From the NCBI RefSeq assembly GCF_000725125.1, contig NZ_JFCB01000003.1, positions 124,001 to 188,000 on the forward strand: a DNA stretch of 64,000 nucleotides. The letters are read 5' to 3'. Below the pieces are notes generated by a model. The model worked only from the letters and a program-made list of their open reading frames with translations. It was not told the DNA's origin and made no database searches. The stretch is from Streptomyces toyocaensis (GTDB lineage Bacteria > Actinomycetota > Actinomycetes > Streptomycetales > Streptomycetaceae). Position numbers and translations under genes: made by a program. Of this stretch, positions 7,609 to 16,211 are shown in pieces; the stretch's first letter is position 1; the number at the start of each line of letters is the position of its first letter.

Positions 7609-8808
7609 GTGACCGAGAAGGCCGACCTTCAGCCCGTCCTCGACCGTGCCGCCGCCGGTGGACGGATCACCCCCGAGGAGGCGCTCGACCTCTACCGGGA
7701 CGCCCCGCTGCACGCGCTGGGCGCGGCCGCCGACGCGGTGCGCAGGCGGAAGTACGCCGGGACCGAGCACATCGCGACGTACATCATCGAGCGGAACATC
7801 AACTACACGAACGTGTGCGTGACGGCGTGCAGGTTCTGCGCCTTCTACGCCGCGCCCAAGGACACGGCCAAGGGCTGGACCCGTGACCTGGACGACATCC
7901 TGCGGCGCTGCGCGGAGACCGTCGAGCTCGGCGGCACGCAGATCATGTTCCAGGGCGGTCACCACCCGGACTACGGCGTGGAGTACTACGAGCGGCACTT
8001 CGCCGCCATCAAGAAGGAGTTCCCGCAGCTGGTCATCCACTCGCTGGGGGCCTCCGAGGTCGAGCACATGGCGCGGATCTCGGGGGTGGGGGTCGAGGAG
8101 GCCATCACCCGTATCCACGAGGCGGGCCTGGACTCCTTCGCCGGTGCGGGCGCGGAGCTGCTGCCGGAGCGTCCGCGCAAGGCCATCGCCCCGCTGAAGG
8201 AGTCGGGTGAGCGCTGGCTGGAGATCATGGAGATCGCGCACACCCTGGGGGTGGAGTCGACGTCCACGATGCTGATGGGCACGGGGGAGACGAACGCCGA
8301 GCGGATCGAGCACCTGCGGATGATCCGGGACGTGCAGGACCGCACGGGCGGGTTCCGGGCGTTCATCCCGTACACCTACCAGCCGGAGAACAACCACCTG
8401 AAGGGCCGCACGCAGGCCACGGTCTTCGAGTACCTGCGGATGATCGCGATCGCCCGGCTGTTCCTGGACAACGTGGCGCACATCCAGGGGTCCTGGCTGA
8501 CCACCGGCAAGGAGATCGGCCAGCTCTCCCTGCACTACGGCGCGGACGACCTCGGCTCGATCATGCTGGAGGAGAACGTGGTCTCCTCCGCCGGCGCCAG
8601 GCACCGCTCCAACCGGCTGGAGATCATCGACCTGATCCGCAGGGCGGGACGGGTCCCGGCGCAGCGTTCGACGACGTACGAGCACCTCGTCGTGCACGAC
8701 GACCCGGCGAACGACCCCGTCGACGACCGCGTGGTCTCCCACATCTCCTCCACCGCCATCGCGGGCGGCACGGCGCACCCGGAGCTGAAGCTCCTCGCCT
8801 CCAACTGA
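7609..8808 (+). CDS. mqnC: Cyclic dehypoxanthinyl futalosine synthase, radical SAM
   Basis: This 399-residue enzyme carries the radical-SAM CxxxCxxC motif (C70, C74, C77 in NVCVTACRFCAFYAAPKD) and the conserved segment QIMFQGGHHPDYG typical of MqnC. MqnC turns dehypoxanthine futalosine into its cyclic form in the futalosine route to menaquinone, which Streptomyces uses in place of the classical Men route. GTG 7609 follows an AAAGGGACGCC ribosome region. The next gene starts eight bases after the stop. Length and motifs are those of a full active enzyme. Confidence 0.95.
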   Translation: MTEKADLQPVLDRAAAGGRITPEEALDLYRDAPLHALGAAADAVRRRKYAGTEHIATYIIERNINYTNVCVTACRFCAFYAAPKDTAKGWTRDLDDILRRCAETVELGGTQIMFQGGHHPDYGVEYYERHFAAIKKEFPQLVIHSLGASEVEHMARISGVGVEEAITRIHEAGLDSFAGAGAELLPERPRKAIAPLKESGERWLEIMEIAHTLGVESTSTMLMGTGETNAERIEHLRMIRDVQDRTGGFRAFIPYTYQPENNHLKGRTQATVFEYLRMIAIARLFLDNVAHIQGSWLTTGKEIGQLSLHYGADDLGSIMLEENVVSSAGARHRSNRLEIIDLIRRAGRVPAQRSTTYEHLVVHDDPANDPVDDRVVSHISSTAIAGGTAHPELKLLASN

Positions 8809-8815
8809 CCCTGCC

Positions 8816-9421
8816 GTGCTGACGATCCACGCGGACTCGAAGGGGCGGGCGCTCGCCGTCGACGGCGCGTGGATCGCCCGGGCGGGCTCCCTGGAGGACC
8901 TGCTCGCCGACCGCCCGGGGGCCCGGGTGCGCCGGTGGCCCGGCATCCTCACCCCCGGCCTCGTCAACCTCCACGGCGACGAGCTGCTGGAGGAGGCCTA
9001 CCACCCGGATCCGCGTGAGGCCGACGCGCTGGGCACCGAGCCGCTGACGGGGGACGCGCTCGCCGCCCTGGCCATGGACGACGCCCGCTGGGGCGCGAGC
9101 GCCCGGCGCGGGGTGCAGCGCATGCTGGCCCACGGCACGGTCGCGGTGTCCTGCGGGGACCTGCGCAACCGCGCCGTCCGGGACGCCGTGCACCGCTCAG
9201 GACTGGGTGTCCTCGGCCGGCTGGGACGCCCCGGCGGGACGGCGTCGCTGGACCCGTACGCCTGTGGCCTGCCGGTGACGTTCGCGGAGCCCAGGGAGTC
9301 CGGCTCCGCCGCCCGGTTCGCCGTCTTCGACGTGCCGGACGAGGCCGCGCTCGCCGCACGCGGCGCGGGGACCTGTGTGGCGACCGTGGTCGGGGGGCGC
9401 CTGGTGTACCGACGGCGCTGA
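8816..9421 (+). CDS. Amidohydrolase-like (imidazolonepropionase composite domain) protein, no barrel
   Basis: This 201-residue protein keeps the parts of an amidohydrolase that flank the TIM barrel. The N-terminal part ends in GILTPGLVNLHGDELLEEAYH, where active enzymes read PGLVNxHxH, and the C-terminal beta strand has CVATVVGGRLVYRRR. The HxH metal motif is reduced to a single His (NLHGD), and most of the barrel is missing. Hydrolase activity of the usual kind is therefore unlikely. Because it sits between mqnC and menG, a link to the futalosine pathway (which has a deaminase step in some bacteria) is tempting but not shown. It begins at GTG 8816, eight bases after mqnC. Confidence 0.65.
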   Translation: MLTIHADSKGRALAVDGAWIARAGSLEDLLADRPGARVRRWPGILTPGLVNLHGDELLEEAYHPDPREADALGTEPLTGDALAALAMDDARWGASARRGVQRMLAHGTVAVSCGDLRNRAVRDAVHRSGLGVLGRLGRPGGTASLDPYACGLPVTFAEPRESGSAARFAVFDVPDEAALAARGAGTCVATVVGGRLVYRRR

Positions 9422-9436
9422 CCCCGTGGCGGCGCG

Positions 9437-9456
9437 CCGGCCCTCGGCGGGGCCGG
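9437..9456 (+). terminator. Hairpin after the amidohydrolase-like gene
   Basis: CCGGCCC and GGGCCGG form a seven-base-pair stem with a six-base loop, 15 bases after the stop. It is a modest terminator candidate for the mqnC transcript. Confidence 0.4.
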
Positions 9457-9497
9457 ACAGCCCGAAGACGTCCCGGAGCCGCGCGTGCGCCGCCCGG

Positions 9498-9842
9498 GGC
9501 CGCGGTGACGGCGTAGTCGCCCATGTCGCCGTCGCAGGACTCGCCGTAGTTCATGGTCATGAGGTTGACGGTGGCGACCCGGACGCCGCGGTCGTCGGCC
9601 GACTCCAGCAGGGTGACGGCCTCCGAGCGCAGGGCCACGGAGGCGGAGTCGGTGAGTTCGTCGCCCTCGAAGGCGGCGCGGGTGGCGCCGGCCGCGTCCA
9701 GCGCCGTGCCGTACGCCTCGGCCAGGTCGGCCGCGGTACCGCAGGCGGCCGCCAGTTCCTTGCCGGGGGCGCCGCCGAAGGAGACGCGGACATCGGCGCC
9801 GGACCCGGTGAGCCGTGCGACGCGGGACGCCACCGCCGTGTT
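9498..9842 (-). pseudogene. Remnant of a GH18 chitinase
   Basis: Read on the minus strand, this stretch encodes segments that recall Streptomyces family-18 chitinases: [42 protein letters not shown], and VATVNLMTMNYGES with GDMGDYAVTAA. In intact enzymes the second segment leads into the strand with the catalytic DxDxE and a further stretch of roughly 30-40 residues. Here AAFEGDELTDSASVALRSEAVTLLES runs straight into DDRGVRVATVN, so the catalytic motif and a block after it are missing. No proper start, signal peptide or end is seen. It looks like a decayed gene; the frame is still open, so the decay may be recent. Confidence 0.6.
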
Positions 9843-9973
9843 CGGCGGGGGCGGGGTCGGAGCCTCTCCGGCCGGAGTGGCACGGGCGACGGGCCGGACT
9901 CCGCGGGGCGCGCCGCGCGGGGGTCCCGGGACGGCGCCGCCCCGTCGTGCGGGTGGGCTGCAAGAATGGGCGG

Positions 9974-10669
9974 GTGACCCGCGCATCCCTGGACAAGCAG
10001 CCGCACGACGTCGCCTCGATGTTCGACGACGTCGCGGAACGGTACGACCTGACCAACGACGTGCTGTCCCTCGGCCAGGACCGGCGGTGGCGCAAGGAGG
10101 TCGCCAAGGCGGTCGGCGCGCGGCCCGCGCAGAAGGTGCTCGACCTGGCGGCCGGTACGGGCACGTCGTCGATGCCCTTCGCGCGCACCGGCGCCTACGT
10201 CGTGCCCTGCGACTTCTCCCTCGGCATGCTCCGGGTCGGCAAGCGCGACCGCGCCTGGCTGCCCTACACCGCGGGCGACGCGACCCGGCTGCCCTTCAAG
10301 GACGACGTCTTCGACGCCGTCACCATCTCCTTCGGGCTGCGCAACGTGCAGGACACGGACGCGGCACTGCGCGAGATGCACCGGGTGACCCGGCCCGGCG
10401 GGCGGATCGTCATCTGCGAGTTCTCGCACCCGACGTGGGCGCCGTTCCGCACCGTCTACACCGAGTACCTGATGCGTGCGCTGCCGCCCGTCGCCCGGTC
10501 GGTGTCGTCCAACCCGGACGCCTACGTCTACCTCGCCGAGTCGATCCGGGCCTGGCCCGACCAGCCCGGGCTGGCCGACCGGCTGAAGGGCGCCGGGTGG
10601 TCGAGGGTGGCGTGGCGCAACCTCACCGGTGGCGTGGTGGCGTTGCACCGGGGCTTCAAGGAGAGCTGA
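9974..10669 (+). CDS. menG: Demethylmenaquinone methyltransferase
   Basis: This 231-residue methyltransferase has the SAM-binding motif [12 protein letters not shown] at residues 55-66. It also has UbiE/MenG-family segments: [52 protein letters not shown] and [12 protein letters not shown]. It adds the last methyl group to demethylmenaquinone. GTG 9974 was chosen because the protein then begins with the usual family N-terminus; the longer upstream reading frame runs antisense through the chitinase remnant. The gene is separated from mqnC by that remnant. A hairpin ends it, converging with the GNAT gene. Confidence 0.93.
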   Translation: MTRASLDKQPHDVASMFDDVAERYDLTNDVLSLGQDRRWRKEVAKAVGARPAQKVLDLAAGTGTSSMPFARTGAYVVPCDFSLGMLRVGKRDRAWLPYTAGDATRLPFKDDVFDAVTISFGLRNVQDTDAALREMHRVTRPGGRIVICEFSHPTWAPFRTVYTEYLMRALPPVARSVSSNPDAYVYLAESIRAWPDQPGLADRLKGAGWSRVAWRNLTGGVVALHRGFKES

Positions 10670-10701
10670 GCCCCGCCGCGTGGGGGAGGGCGGGCTCCTC
10701 A
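10666..10701. terminator. Bidirectional terminator between menG and the GNAT gene
   Basis: CTGAGCCCCGCC on the left pairs with GGCGGGCTC-CTCAG on the right, with a small bulge and about ten bases of loop. The hairpin overlaps both stop codons of the convergent genes, so it can serve both transcripts. Confidence 0.6.
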
Positions 10702-11205
10702 GAGATCCAGGCGGTAGCAGTGGGCCTCGCGCCGCGGGGCCGGTGTGGTGAAGGTCTCGGCGAGCCGCATGCCCAGCCGCCGGGTGACCGCCACGGAGCG
10801 GGCGTTGCGGGCGTCCACCATCGCGACCACACCCCTCGTCCCGGCCGCGCGCACCCGTTCCAGGGTCTCCCGGGCCGCCGCGGTGACATACCCCTTGCCC
10901 CAGTGCTCCCGTGCGAGCCGCCAGCCGATCTCGATCTCACCGGTGGGGCCCCAGTCGCGCTCCCACGGCTGGGCGCCGGTGAAGCCGATGACCTGGCCGG
11001 ACTCGTCGAGCATGCTCCACAGGCAGAAGCCGAGCTGGGCGTCGTGCCGGCGCTGGCGGGCGGTGAGCTCCTCGTAGACCGACAGGCCGGCCGCCCTGCC
11101 GCCGTGGAACTCCATCACGTCCGGGTCGGCGAAGATCCGGTGCCAGGTGACGGCGTCCTCGTGGGTGGGAACACGCAGCCGTACAGCGGGGAGAGCTCGG
11201 TTCAC
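10699..11205 (-). CDS. GNAT acetyltransferase, RimJ/RimL type
   Basis: This 168-residue protein starts at GTG 11205 on the minus strand after an AAGGG ribosome site. It has the N-terminal substrate-loop pattern VRLRVPTHEDAVTWHRIFADPDVMEF and the acetyl-CoA part GEIEIGWRLAREHWGKGYVTAAARE. VDARNARSVAVTRRLGMRL follows, which is typical of the RimJ/RimL branch that acetylates N-terminal amines or small molecules. The substrate cannot be named. It is convergent with menG and divergent from the GGR flavoprotein. Confidence 0.85.
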   Translation of the reverse strand: MNRALPAVRLRVPTHEDAVTWHRIFADPDVMEFHGGRAAGLSVYEELTARQRRHDAQLGFCLWSMLDESGQVIGFTGAQPWERDWGPTGEIEIGWRLAREHWGKGYVTAAARETLERVRAAGTRGVVAMVDARNARSVAVTRRLGMRLAETFTTPAPRREAHCYRLDL

Positions 11206-11303
11206 GGGGCAGCCCTTCAGCCGGGTGATCAATGCCGCTGAATAGACTGCCCATGTCCAGTGCCGGTCGGCACGCAGATTTCGAACCTTGGGGAGATCCC
11301 GCC

Positions 11304-12587
11304 GTGACCGAGCCCCTCTCCGACAACACCGCCGATGTGATCGTCGTGGGCGCGGGGCCAGCCGGCTCCACCACCGCGTACCACCTGGCCCGGTCCGGAC
11401 TCGACGTGCTCCTGCTGGAGAAGACCGAGTTCCCACGGGAGAAGGTGTGCGGCGACGGTCTCACCCCCCGCGCCGTGAAGCAGCTGGTGTCCATGGGCAT
11501 CGACGTCTCCGAGGAGGCCGGCTGGCTGCGCAACAAGGGCCTGCGCATCATCGGCGGCGGGGTCCGCCTCCAGCTGGACTGGCCGGAACTCGCCTCCTTC
11601 CCCGACTACGGGCTGGTCCGCAAGCGCGACGACTTCGACGAGCAGCTCGCCCGGCAGGCCCAGAAGGCGGGCGCCCGGCTGTACGAGCGCTGCAACGTGG
11701 GCGGGCCGATCATCGACGACCGCACCGGGCGCATCACGGGCGTGAAGGCCAAGCTCGGTGAGGACAAGCGGGAGGTCACCTTCCACGCCCCGCTGGTCGT
11801 GGCCGCCGACGGCAACTCCACCCGGCTGTCCCTGGCGATGGGCCTGCACCGGCGCGAGGACCGGCCGATGGGCGTCGCGGTGCGCACGTACTTCACCTCG
11901 CCGCGCCACGACGACGACTACCTGGAGTCCTGGCTGGAGCTGTGGGACCGCCGGGGCCCGCAGGACCGGCTGCTGCCCGGCTACGGGTGGATCTTCGGCA
12001 TGGGCGACGGCACCAGCAACGTCGGGCTCGGCGTGCTCAACACCTCGGAGTCCTTCAAGGAGCTGGACTGGCGCGAGGTCCTCAAGGCCTGGTGCGCGTC
12101 CATGCCGGAGGACTGGGGCTACACCCCCGACAACATGACCGGCCCCATCCGCGGTGCCGCGCTCCCCATGGCCTTCAACCGCCAGCCGCACTACACGCGC
12201 GGACTGCTCCTCGTCGGCGACGCGGGCGGCCTGGTCAACCCGTTCAACGGTGAGGGCATCGCCTACGCGATGGAGTCCGGGCAGCTCGCCGCCGAGGTGA
12301 TCGTCCAGGCGCACGCGCGGGCGACGCCGGCCCAGCGGGAGATCGCGCTGCGGCGCTACCCACGGGTGCTCAAGGACACCTACGGCGGCTACTACACGCT
12401 CGGCCGTGCCTTCGTGAAGCTCATCGGCAACCCGAAGGTCATGCAGATCGCCGCCCAGCGCGGGCTCACCCACCCGATGCTGATGAGGTTCACCCTGAAG
12501 CTGCTCGCCAACCTGACGGACCCGACGGGCGGCGACGCGATGGACCGCATCATCAACGGTCTGAGCAAGGTGGCGCCGAAGGCCTGA
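11304..12587 (+). CDS. Geranylgeranyl reductase family flavoprotein (MenJ-like)
   Basis: This 427-residue FAD protein has the dinucleotide motif DVIVVGAGPAGSTTAYHLA near the N-terminus and the second FAD motif GDAGGLVNPFNGEGIAYAMESG near residue 303. GDGLTPRAVKQL is typical of geranylgeranyl reductases. Streptomyces menaquinones have partly saturated isoprenoid chains, and an enzyme of this family (MenJ in mycobacteria) reduces menaquinone side chains. The location beside menG and upstream of nuo fits that role. GTG 11304 follows GGGGAG at good spacing; in-frame ATGs at 11232 and 11253 would add up to 24 residues. Confidence 0.85.
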   Translation: MTEPLSDNTADVIVVGAGPAGSTTAYHLARSGLDVLLLEKTEFPREKVCGDGLTPRAVKQLVSMGIDVSEEAGWLRNKGLRIIGGGVRLQLDWPELASFPDYGLVRKRDDFDEQLARQAQKAGARLYERCNVGGPIIDDRTGRITGVKAKLGEDKREVTFHAPLVVAADGNSTRLSLAMGLHRREDRPMGVAVRTYFTSPRHDDDYLESWLELWDRRGPQDRLLPGYGWIFGMGDGTSNVGLGVLNTSESFKELDWREVLKAWCASMPEDWGYTPDNMTGPIRGAALPMAFNRQPHYTRGLLLVGDAGGLVNPFNGEGIAYAMESGQLAAEVIVQAHARATPAQREIALRRYPRVLKDTYGGYYTLGRAFVKLIGNPKVMQIAAQRGLTHPMLMRFTLKLLANLTDPTGGDAMDRIINGLSKVAPKA

Positions 12588-12748
12588 CGCCCCGGCGGAG
12601 GGTGTGGCCGGTGTCGTTCCACGCGGCCGGTGAGGTATGCGTGACCGTGATCACCGCGTGACCTTTTCGTGGGCAACTGATCGACGACGGGGGCTGTCGA
12701 ACGGGGCGTACCCAGTCGGGCACGTCCCGTTCGACGAGAGAGCCTTCC

Positions 12749-14461
12749 ATGACACTGCAGTCAAACCGGCGGCTCGGGCCGCTCAGAGCCCTGGGGCTGG
12801 CGGCCGCCACGAGTCTGATCGCGACCGGCGCGGCAGGCACCGCCCAGGCGGCCGACGCGCCCCTGCCCGTGACGATCACCGGCGAGGACCGGGTCGACCT
12901 GTCGCTGCACTCCGACAACGGAGACCCCACGGAACCGCAGGTGGACCTGCGGCTGAACGCCCCGGGCGAGCCGTTCGAGGGCGACGGTGTCATCCCGCCC
13001 GTATTCACCGGCGACTACACGATCCGCATCGACGCCAGCGAGCTGGCGGGCGTCGCGAAGGTGAAGCTCCCCTGCGACGCCGACGGCCTGGTCGCGGTCT
13101 GCACGGGCAGCGAGCTGTACGCCGGCCAGCAGTACAACAAGGTCGGCGGCATCCGGCTCGACATCGGCGACGACAGCGAGGCCGGCGACTTCGGCAGCAT
13201 CACCGTCACCGGTGAGGGCGAGGGGCTGGACTTCACGCCGCTCAGCATCGATGTGCTCGTCGGCGGACCCGAGTTCGTGAACCGCAGGCTCTCCCTGCCG
13301 AAGGACTTCCGCGCGGGCGACACCTTCGAGGCGCCCGTGGGGCTGCGCAACGCGGGCAGCACGGCCGCCGAGGGTGCGGTGCTGCGGTTCCACGGCTCGC
13401 GCGGAGTGTCCTTCCCCGACTCCTACGGCAACTGCTCCTACGCCGAGGTGACCACCGGCTCCCTGCTGCACCAGGGCACCGACGCCATCTGCACGTTCCC
13501 CGACGGCATCGAGGCGGGGGCGGCGTACGCACTGGCCGAGCCGCTGAAGGTGCGGACCGCGGACTTCGCGCTGCACGACATCTTCACCTACTCCTTCACG
13601 GCCGTCGGCCCGGGCGAGGCGGCCGCCCTGCGCGCGGCCAAGGACTACCGGCCGGGCACCGGCCCGGACCTGGGACTGAAGAAGGCGGGCGACGCCGACC
13701 CCAAGGACTACGCGAAGTACGCGGACCTCGACCTGCCCCTGAAGAACACCTACGACCTGGAACTGACCGGCGCCTCACCGGCCGGCGAGGCCGGTGACAC
13801 GGTCACGGCGGAGATCGGCTTCCGCAACAACGGTCCGGCCTGGGTCAGCGCGCTGCGCTCCGGCGGTGAGCCCATCGGTTTCACGGTGGCCGTCCCCGAG
13901 GGGGCGACCGTCACCAAGGCCCCGCAGGACTGCGGCGAGAACACCATCGCCGAGGGCGTGAAGGGCTACCTGTGCTGGGTGACGACGCCGCTGCTGGAGG
14001 ACGCGGAGCTCAGCTTCCCGTTCGAACTGCGGGTCGACCGGGTCGTCGAGGGCGCCAAGGGCAAGGTGGCGCTGCCCGAGTGGGACAACCCCTTCGACTC
14101 CGACCACACGAACGACTCCGCCTGGATCGTGCTCAACGGCTCCGACGAGGCGACGGACGGCGGCACGGGCGAGGCCGACGGCGGTACGTCGGGTGGCTCG
14201 ACGCCGCCCGGGTCCGGCGACGGCGAGGGCGACTCCGGGTCTTCCGGTTCCTCCGGGACGAGCGGGTCGAGCGGTACGACTGGGACGAGCGGTACATCCG
14301 GTGACGTGGCGGGCGACGACGCCGGGGGCGGACTTGCGCTCACCGGTGCCGGCGGGATGGCGCTGATCGGCGGGGCGGCGCTGCTGGCGCTGGGTCTCGG
14401 CGCGGGCGTGATCGTGCTGCAGCGCCGGCGCGCACGGCAGGGCGGCGGGACCACCGCCTGA
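12749..14461 (+). CDS. Secreted surface protein with LAxTG sortase-type anchor
   Basis: This 570-residue protein has a clear signal peptide (residues 1-34, cut after TGAAGTAQA). A long extracellular part shows two repeated beta-rich sections with phrases such as FRAGDTFEAPVGLRNAGS and GEAGDTVTAEIGFRNNGP, of the DUF11/CARDB-like kind. A Gly/Ser/Thr/Asp-rich linker of about 60 residues follows. The C-terminal tail is LALTG (529-533), a hydrophobic helix and RRRAR, the classical cell-wall sorting signal; LAxTG is the motif reported for class E sortases of Streptomyces. The product is probably covalently attached to peptidoglycan. No sortase gene is in the window. A strong hairpin ends the transcript. 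Confidence 0.85.
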   Translation: MTLQSNRRLGPLRALGLAAATSLIATGAAGTAQAADAPLPVTITGEDRVDLSLHSDNGDPTEPQVDLRLNAPGEPFEGDGVIPPVFTGDYTIRIDASELAGVAKVKLPCDADGLVAVCTGSELYAGQQYNKVGGIRLDIGDDSEAGDFGSITVTGEGEGLDFTPLSIDVLVGGPEFVNRRLSLPKDFRAGDTFEAPVGLRNAGSTAAEGAVLRFHGSRGVSFPDSYGNCSYAEVTTGSLLHQGTDAICTFPDGIEAGAAYALAEPLKVRTADFALHDIFTYSFTAVGPGEAAALRAAKDYRPGTGPDLGLKKAGDADPKDYAKYADLDLPLKNTYDLELTGASPAGEAGDTVTAEIGFRNNGPAWVSALRSGGEPIGFTVAVPEGATVTKAPQDCGENTIAEGVKGYLCWVTTPLLEDAELSFPFELRVDRVVEGAKGKVALPEWDNPFDSDHTNDSAWIVLNGSDEATDGGTGEADGGTSGGSTPPGSGDGEGDSGSSGSSGTSGSSGTTGTSGTSGDVAGDDAGGGLALTGAGGMALIGGAALLALGLGAGVIVLQRRRARQGGGTTA

Positions 14462-14489
14462 CGCCGGCGCCGTGAGGGGTGCTGTGAAC

Positions 14490-14518
14490 GGCCGGAGTCC
14501 GGAGGGCGGACTCCGGCC
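14490..14518 (+). terminator. Terminator after the LAxTG protein
   Basis: GGCCGGAGTCC and GGACTCCGGCC form a perfect 11-base-pair stem with a seven-base loop, followed by TT. It lies 28 bases after the stop. Confidence 0.8.
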
Positions 14519-14690
14519 TTCGCTGTCCGTGCGGGGCGCCGTGAGGGGCCGTCATGGGGCGGCACGGCCCTCCACCGGTGCACACCGGCACCGCCAACCC
14601 GCCACGGAGGGGGGACGATTCGGGCAATCGGGTGATCTTGCCCCGGTGTGTCAGGGGAGTGCGGCGGGGGTGCGGGAGAAGAACGACGGA

Positions 14691-14719
14691 GGGCCGCTGC
14701 CCCCGAGTGGCAGCGGCCC
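14691..14719 (-). terminator. Terminator after the NlpC/P60 gene
   Basis: GGGCCGCTGCC and GGCAGCGGCCC form a perfect 11-base-pair stem with a seven-base loop. It lies 21 bases after the minus-strand stop, so two separate hairpins insulate the convergent pair. Confidence 0.75.
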
Positions 14720-14740
14720 TTCATCCCGTGTGGGGGCGGC

Positions 14741-15553
14741 TCAGAGCACGCGCACGGCACCCGACGCCGGGTAGCCGGAGAGGTCCTGGATGACGACGCC
14801 CTTGGACGGGTTGGCGGCGTCCAGGTACTGGCCGTTACCGATGTAGACACCCGTGTGGTACGCGGAGCCCTTGCCGCCCCAGTACAGGATGTCGCCGACC
14901 TGGATCTGCGACAGCGGGATGTCCGTGCCGACCGTCGACTGGTCCTGCGAGACACGCGGGAGGTCCACGCCGACCTGCCGGAACGCGGCCTGCACCAGGC
15001 TCGAGCAGTCCCAGGCGTTGGGGCCCGTGGCGCCCATGACGTAGGCGTCGCCCACCTGTGCCTTGAGGAAGGCGATGACCGTCGCGACGCTGCCACTGGC
15101 GGGCGCGGAGGCGGTCGTCGTGGCGGCGGTCGTCGTGGCGGTGGAGAGGGCGGGACGCTCGGCGTCGCGCGCTGCACGCTCGGCGGCGGCCTTGCGGGCC
15201 TCCTCCGCGGCCTTCTTCTTCGCCTCGGCCTTCTCCTTGGCCTCGGCGAGGTCCGCCTTGGCCTCCTTGGCGGCCTTGGCGGCGGCCGCGTCACGCTCGG
15301 CACGCAGCTGGTAGTTCGCGGCGGCCTGCTGGGTCGCGTCCGCGGACTGGGCGACCTGGGCGGCCAGGTCGGCCGTCAGGGTGGGCAGTTCGAGGGTCTG
15401 CGTCACGGGCTCGGCCGCGTTCGCCGAAGCCGACGCCCCGGCCACTGCCAGGGTGCTGAGAACGCCACCGGCAACTCCGGCCCGCATCGCCATCGTGGAC
15501 GACGCGGTGCGGCGGGGCTTCCGGTGGCTGCGTATGTGAGCGGTGTGGGACAT
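14741..15553 (-). CDS. Secreted NlpC/P60 (C40) cell-wall endopeptidase
   Basis: This 270-residue protein starts at ATG 15553 (MSHTAHIRSHRK). It has an N-terminal export signal ending near SASANAAEPV and a long alanine/lysine-rich coiled-coil region of about 80 residues. The C-terminal NlpC/P60 domain has nucleophile C183 in NAWDCSSLVQAAF and H233 in SAYHTGVYIG. Such enzymes cut stem peptides in peptidoglycan. In-frame ATGs at 15583 and 15610 would lengthen the N-terminus. A Crp-type palindrome lies about 240 bases upstream on this strand, and an inverted repeat at 15684-15704 falls in the presumed 5' leader. Confidence 0.9.
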   Translation of the reverse strand: MSHTAHIRSHRKPRRTASSTMAMRAGVAGGVLSTLAVAGASASANAAEPVTQTLELPTLTADLAAQVAQSADATQQAAANYQLRAERDAAAAKAAKEAKADLAEAKEKAEAKKKAAEEARKAAAERAARDAERPALSTATTTAATTTASAPASGSVATVIAFLKAQVGDAYVMGATGPNAWDCSSLVQAAFRQVGVDLPRVSQDQSTVGTDIPLSQIQVGDILYWGGKGSAYHTGVYIGNGQYLDAANPSKGVVIQDLSGYPASGAVRVL

Positions 15554-15683
15554 GGGAACTACCGGTACCAGGGGCTCCTTCATATCTTCAAGGAACGTGT
15601 GCTGCGCCACAGTTGTTCAATCGTGGGTCCGAATCCCGGGCGTGTCCTTCTTTATTGACGCCGTAACGGACATTGCGGACGCC

Positions 15684-15704
15684 CGTGATCGGCCCTTGAT
15701 CACG
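15684..15704 (-). repeat. Inverted repeat in the NlpC/P60 leader
   Basis: CGTGATC and GATCACG flank a seven-base loop. It would form a hairpin in the 5' leader of the NlpC/P60 transcript if transcription starts near the Crp-type site. No regulator is known to me for it. Confidence 0.4.
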
Positions 15705-15792
15705 CACTTTCATCATTACGCCCGAATTGCTCCCCGCCTACCACTGGTGGGACCGGTTGGCCAATCCCCCTTCTCCCGCCGATCTTGTGAAC

Positions 15793-15806
15793 GTGACGGA
15801 GGTCAC
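15793..15806 (-). promoter_or_regulatory. Crp-type operator (GTGAC-N4-GTCAC)
   Basis: GTGACGGAGGTCAC is a perfect palindrome apart from its four central bases and fits the Streptomyces Crp pattern GTGnC...GnCAC. Crp in this genus controls germination and cell-wall-related genes, so a site before a wall hydrolase is expected. It lies about 240 bases upstream of the start codon, so a long leader would follow. Confidence 0.55.
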
Positions 15807-16211
15807 GGAACGGTTACCCCCGTCGTCGCGTCCGGAGGACCGGCCGGAGCCGTGATCGACCGACGGCGGCGGCCGTGAAGGTCGTGGTGGCTGAGGGTGA
15901 CCGGATCGTGACCCTCCGACTTCGTGAACGCGTGCACACGTCCACATCTCGCCGCCGATTCCCTCCGAGGTGTGAACGCGGTCTCTACCAAGAGATCGAG
16001 TCCAGCGCCAATTTGCATGCACGAGAAGCCTCTTGATATGGGGACGGGCCCTCTGAGCTGCACTGATCAGTCAAAATGTCACCTTTGGTGATCGCGCGGA
16101 CGCTTGGCGTGTGAAGATCACCGCTCATCCGACTTCATGATCGTTCGTCAGGTGGTGGAGATCACAAAGCTTGTGGAATACCCCGTGTCGCAGATCACAG
16201 ACCCACGGGCA

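Noticed and set aside
15554..15900. Possible ydaO riboswitch before the NlpC/P60 gene
   Set aside because: A GTAGGCG-like block exists on the minus strand, but the other conserved blocks are absent or out of order.
15893..15916. GAGGGT/ACCCTC inverted repeat as a regulatory site
   Set aside because: Only six base pairs with interruptions and far from either gene start; likely chance.
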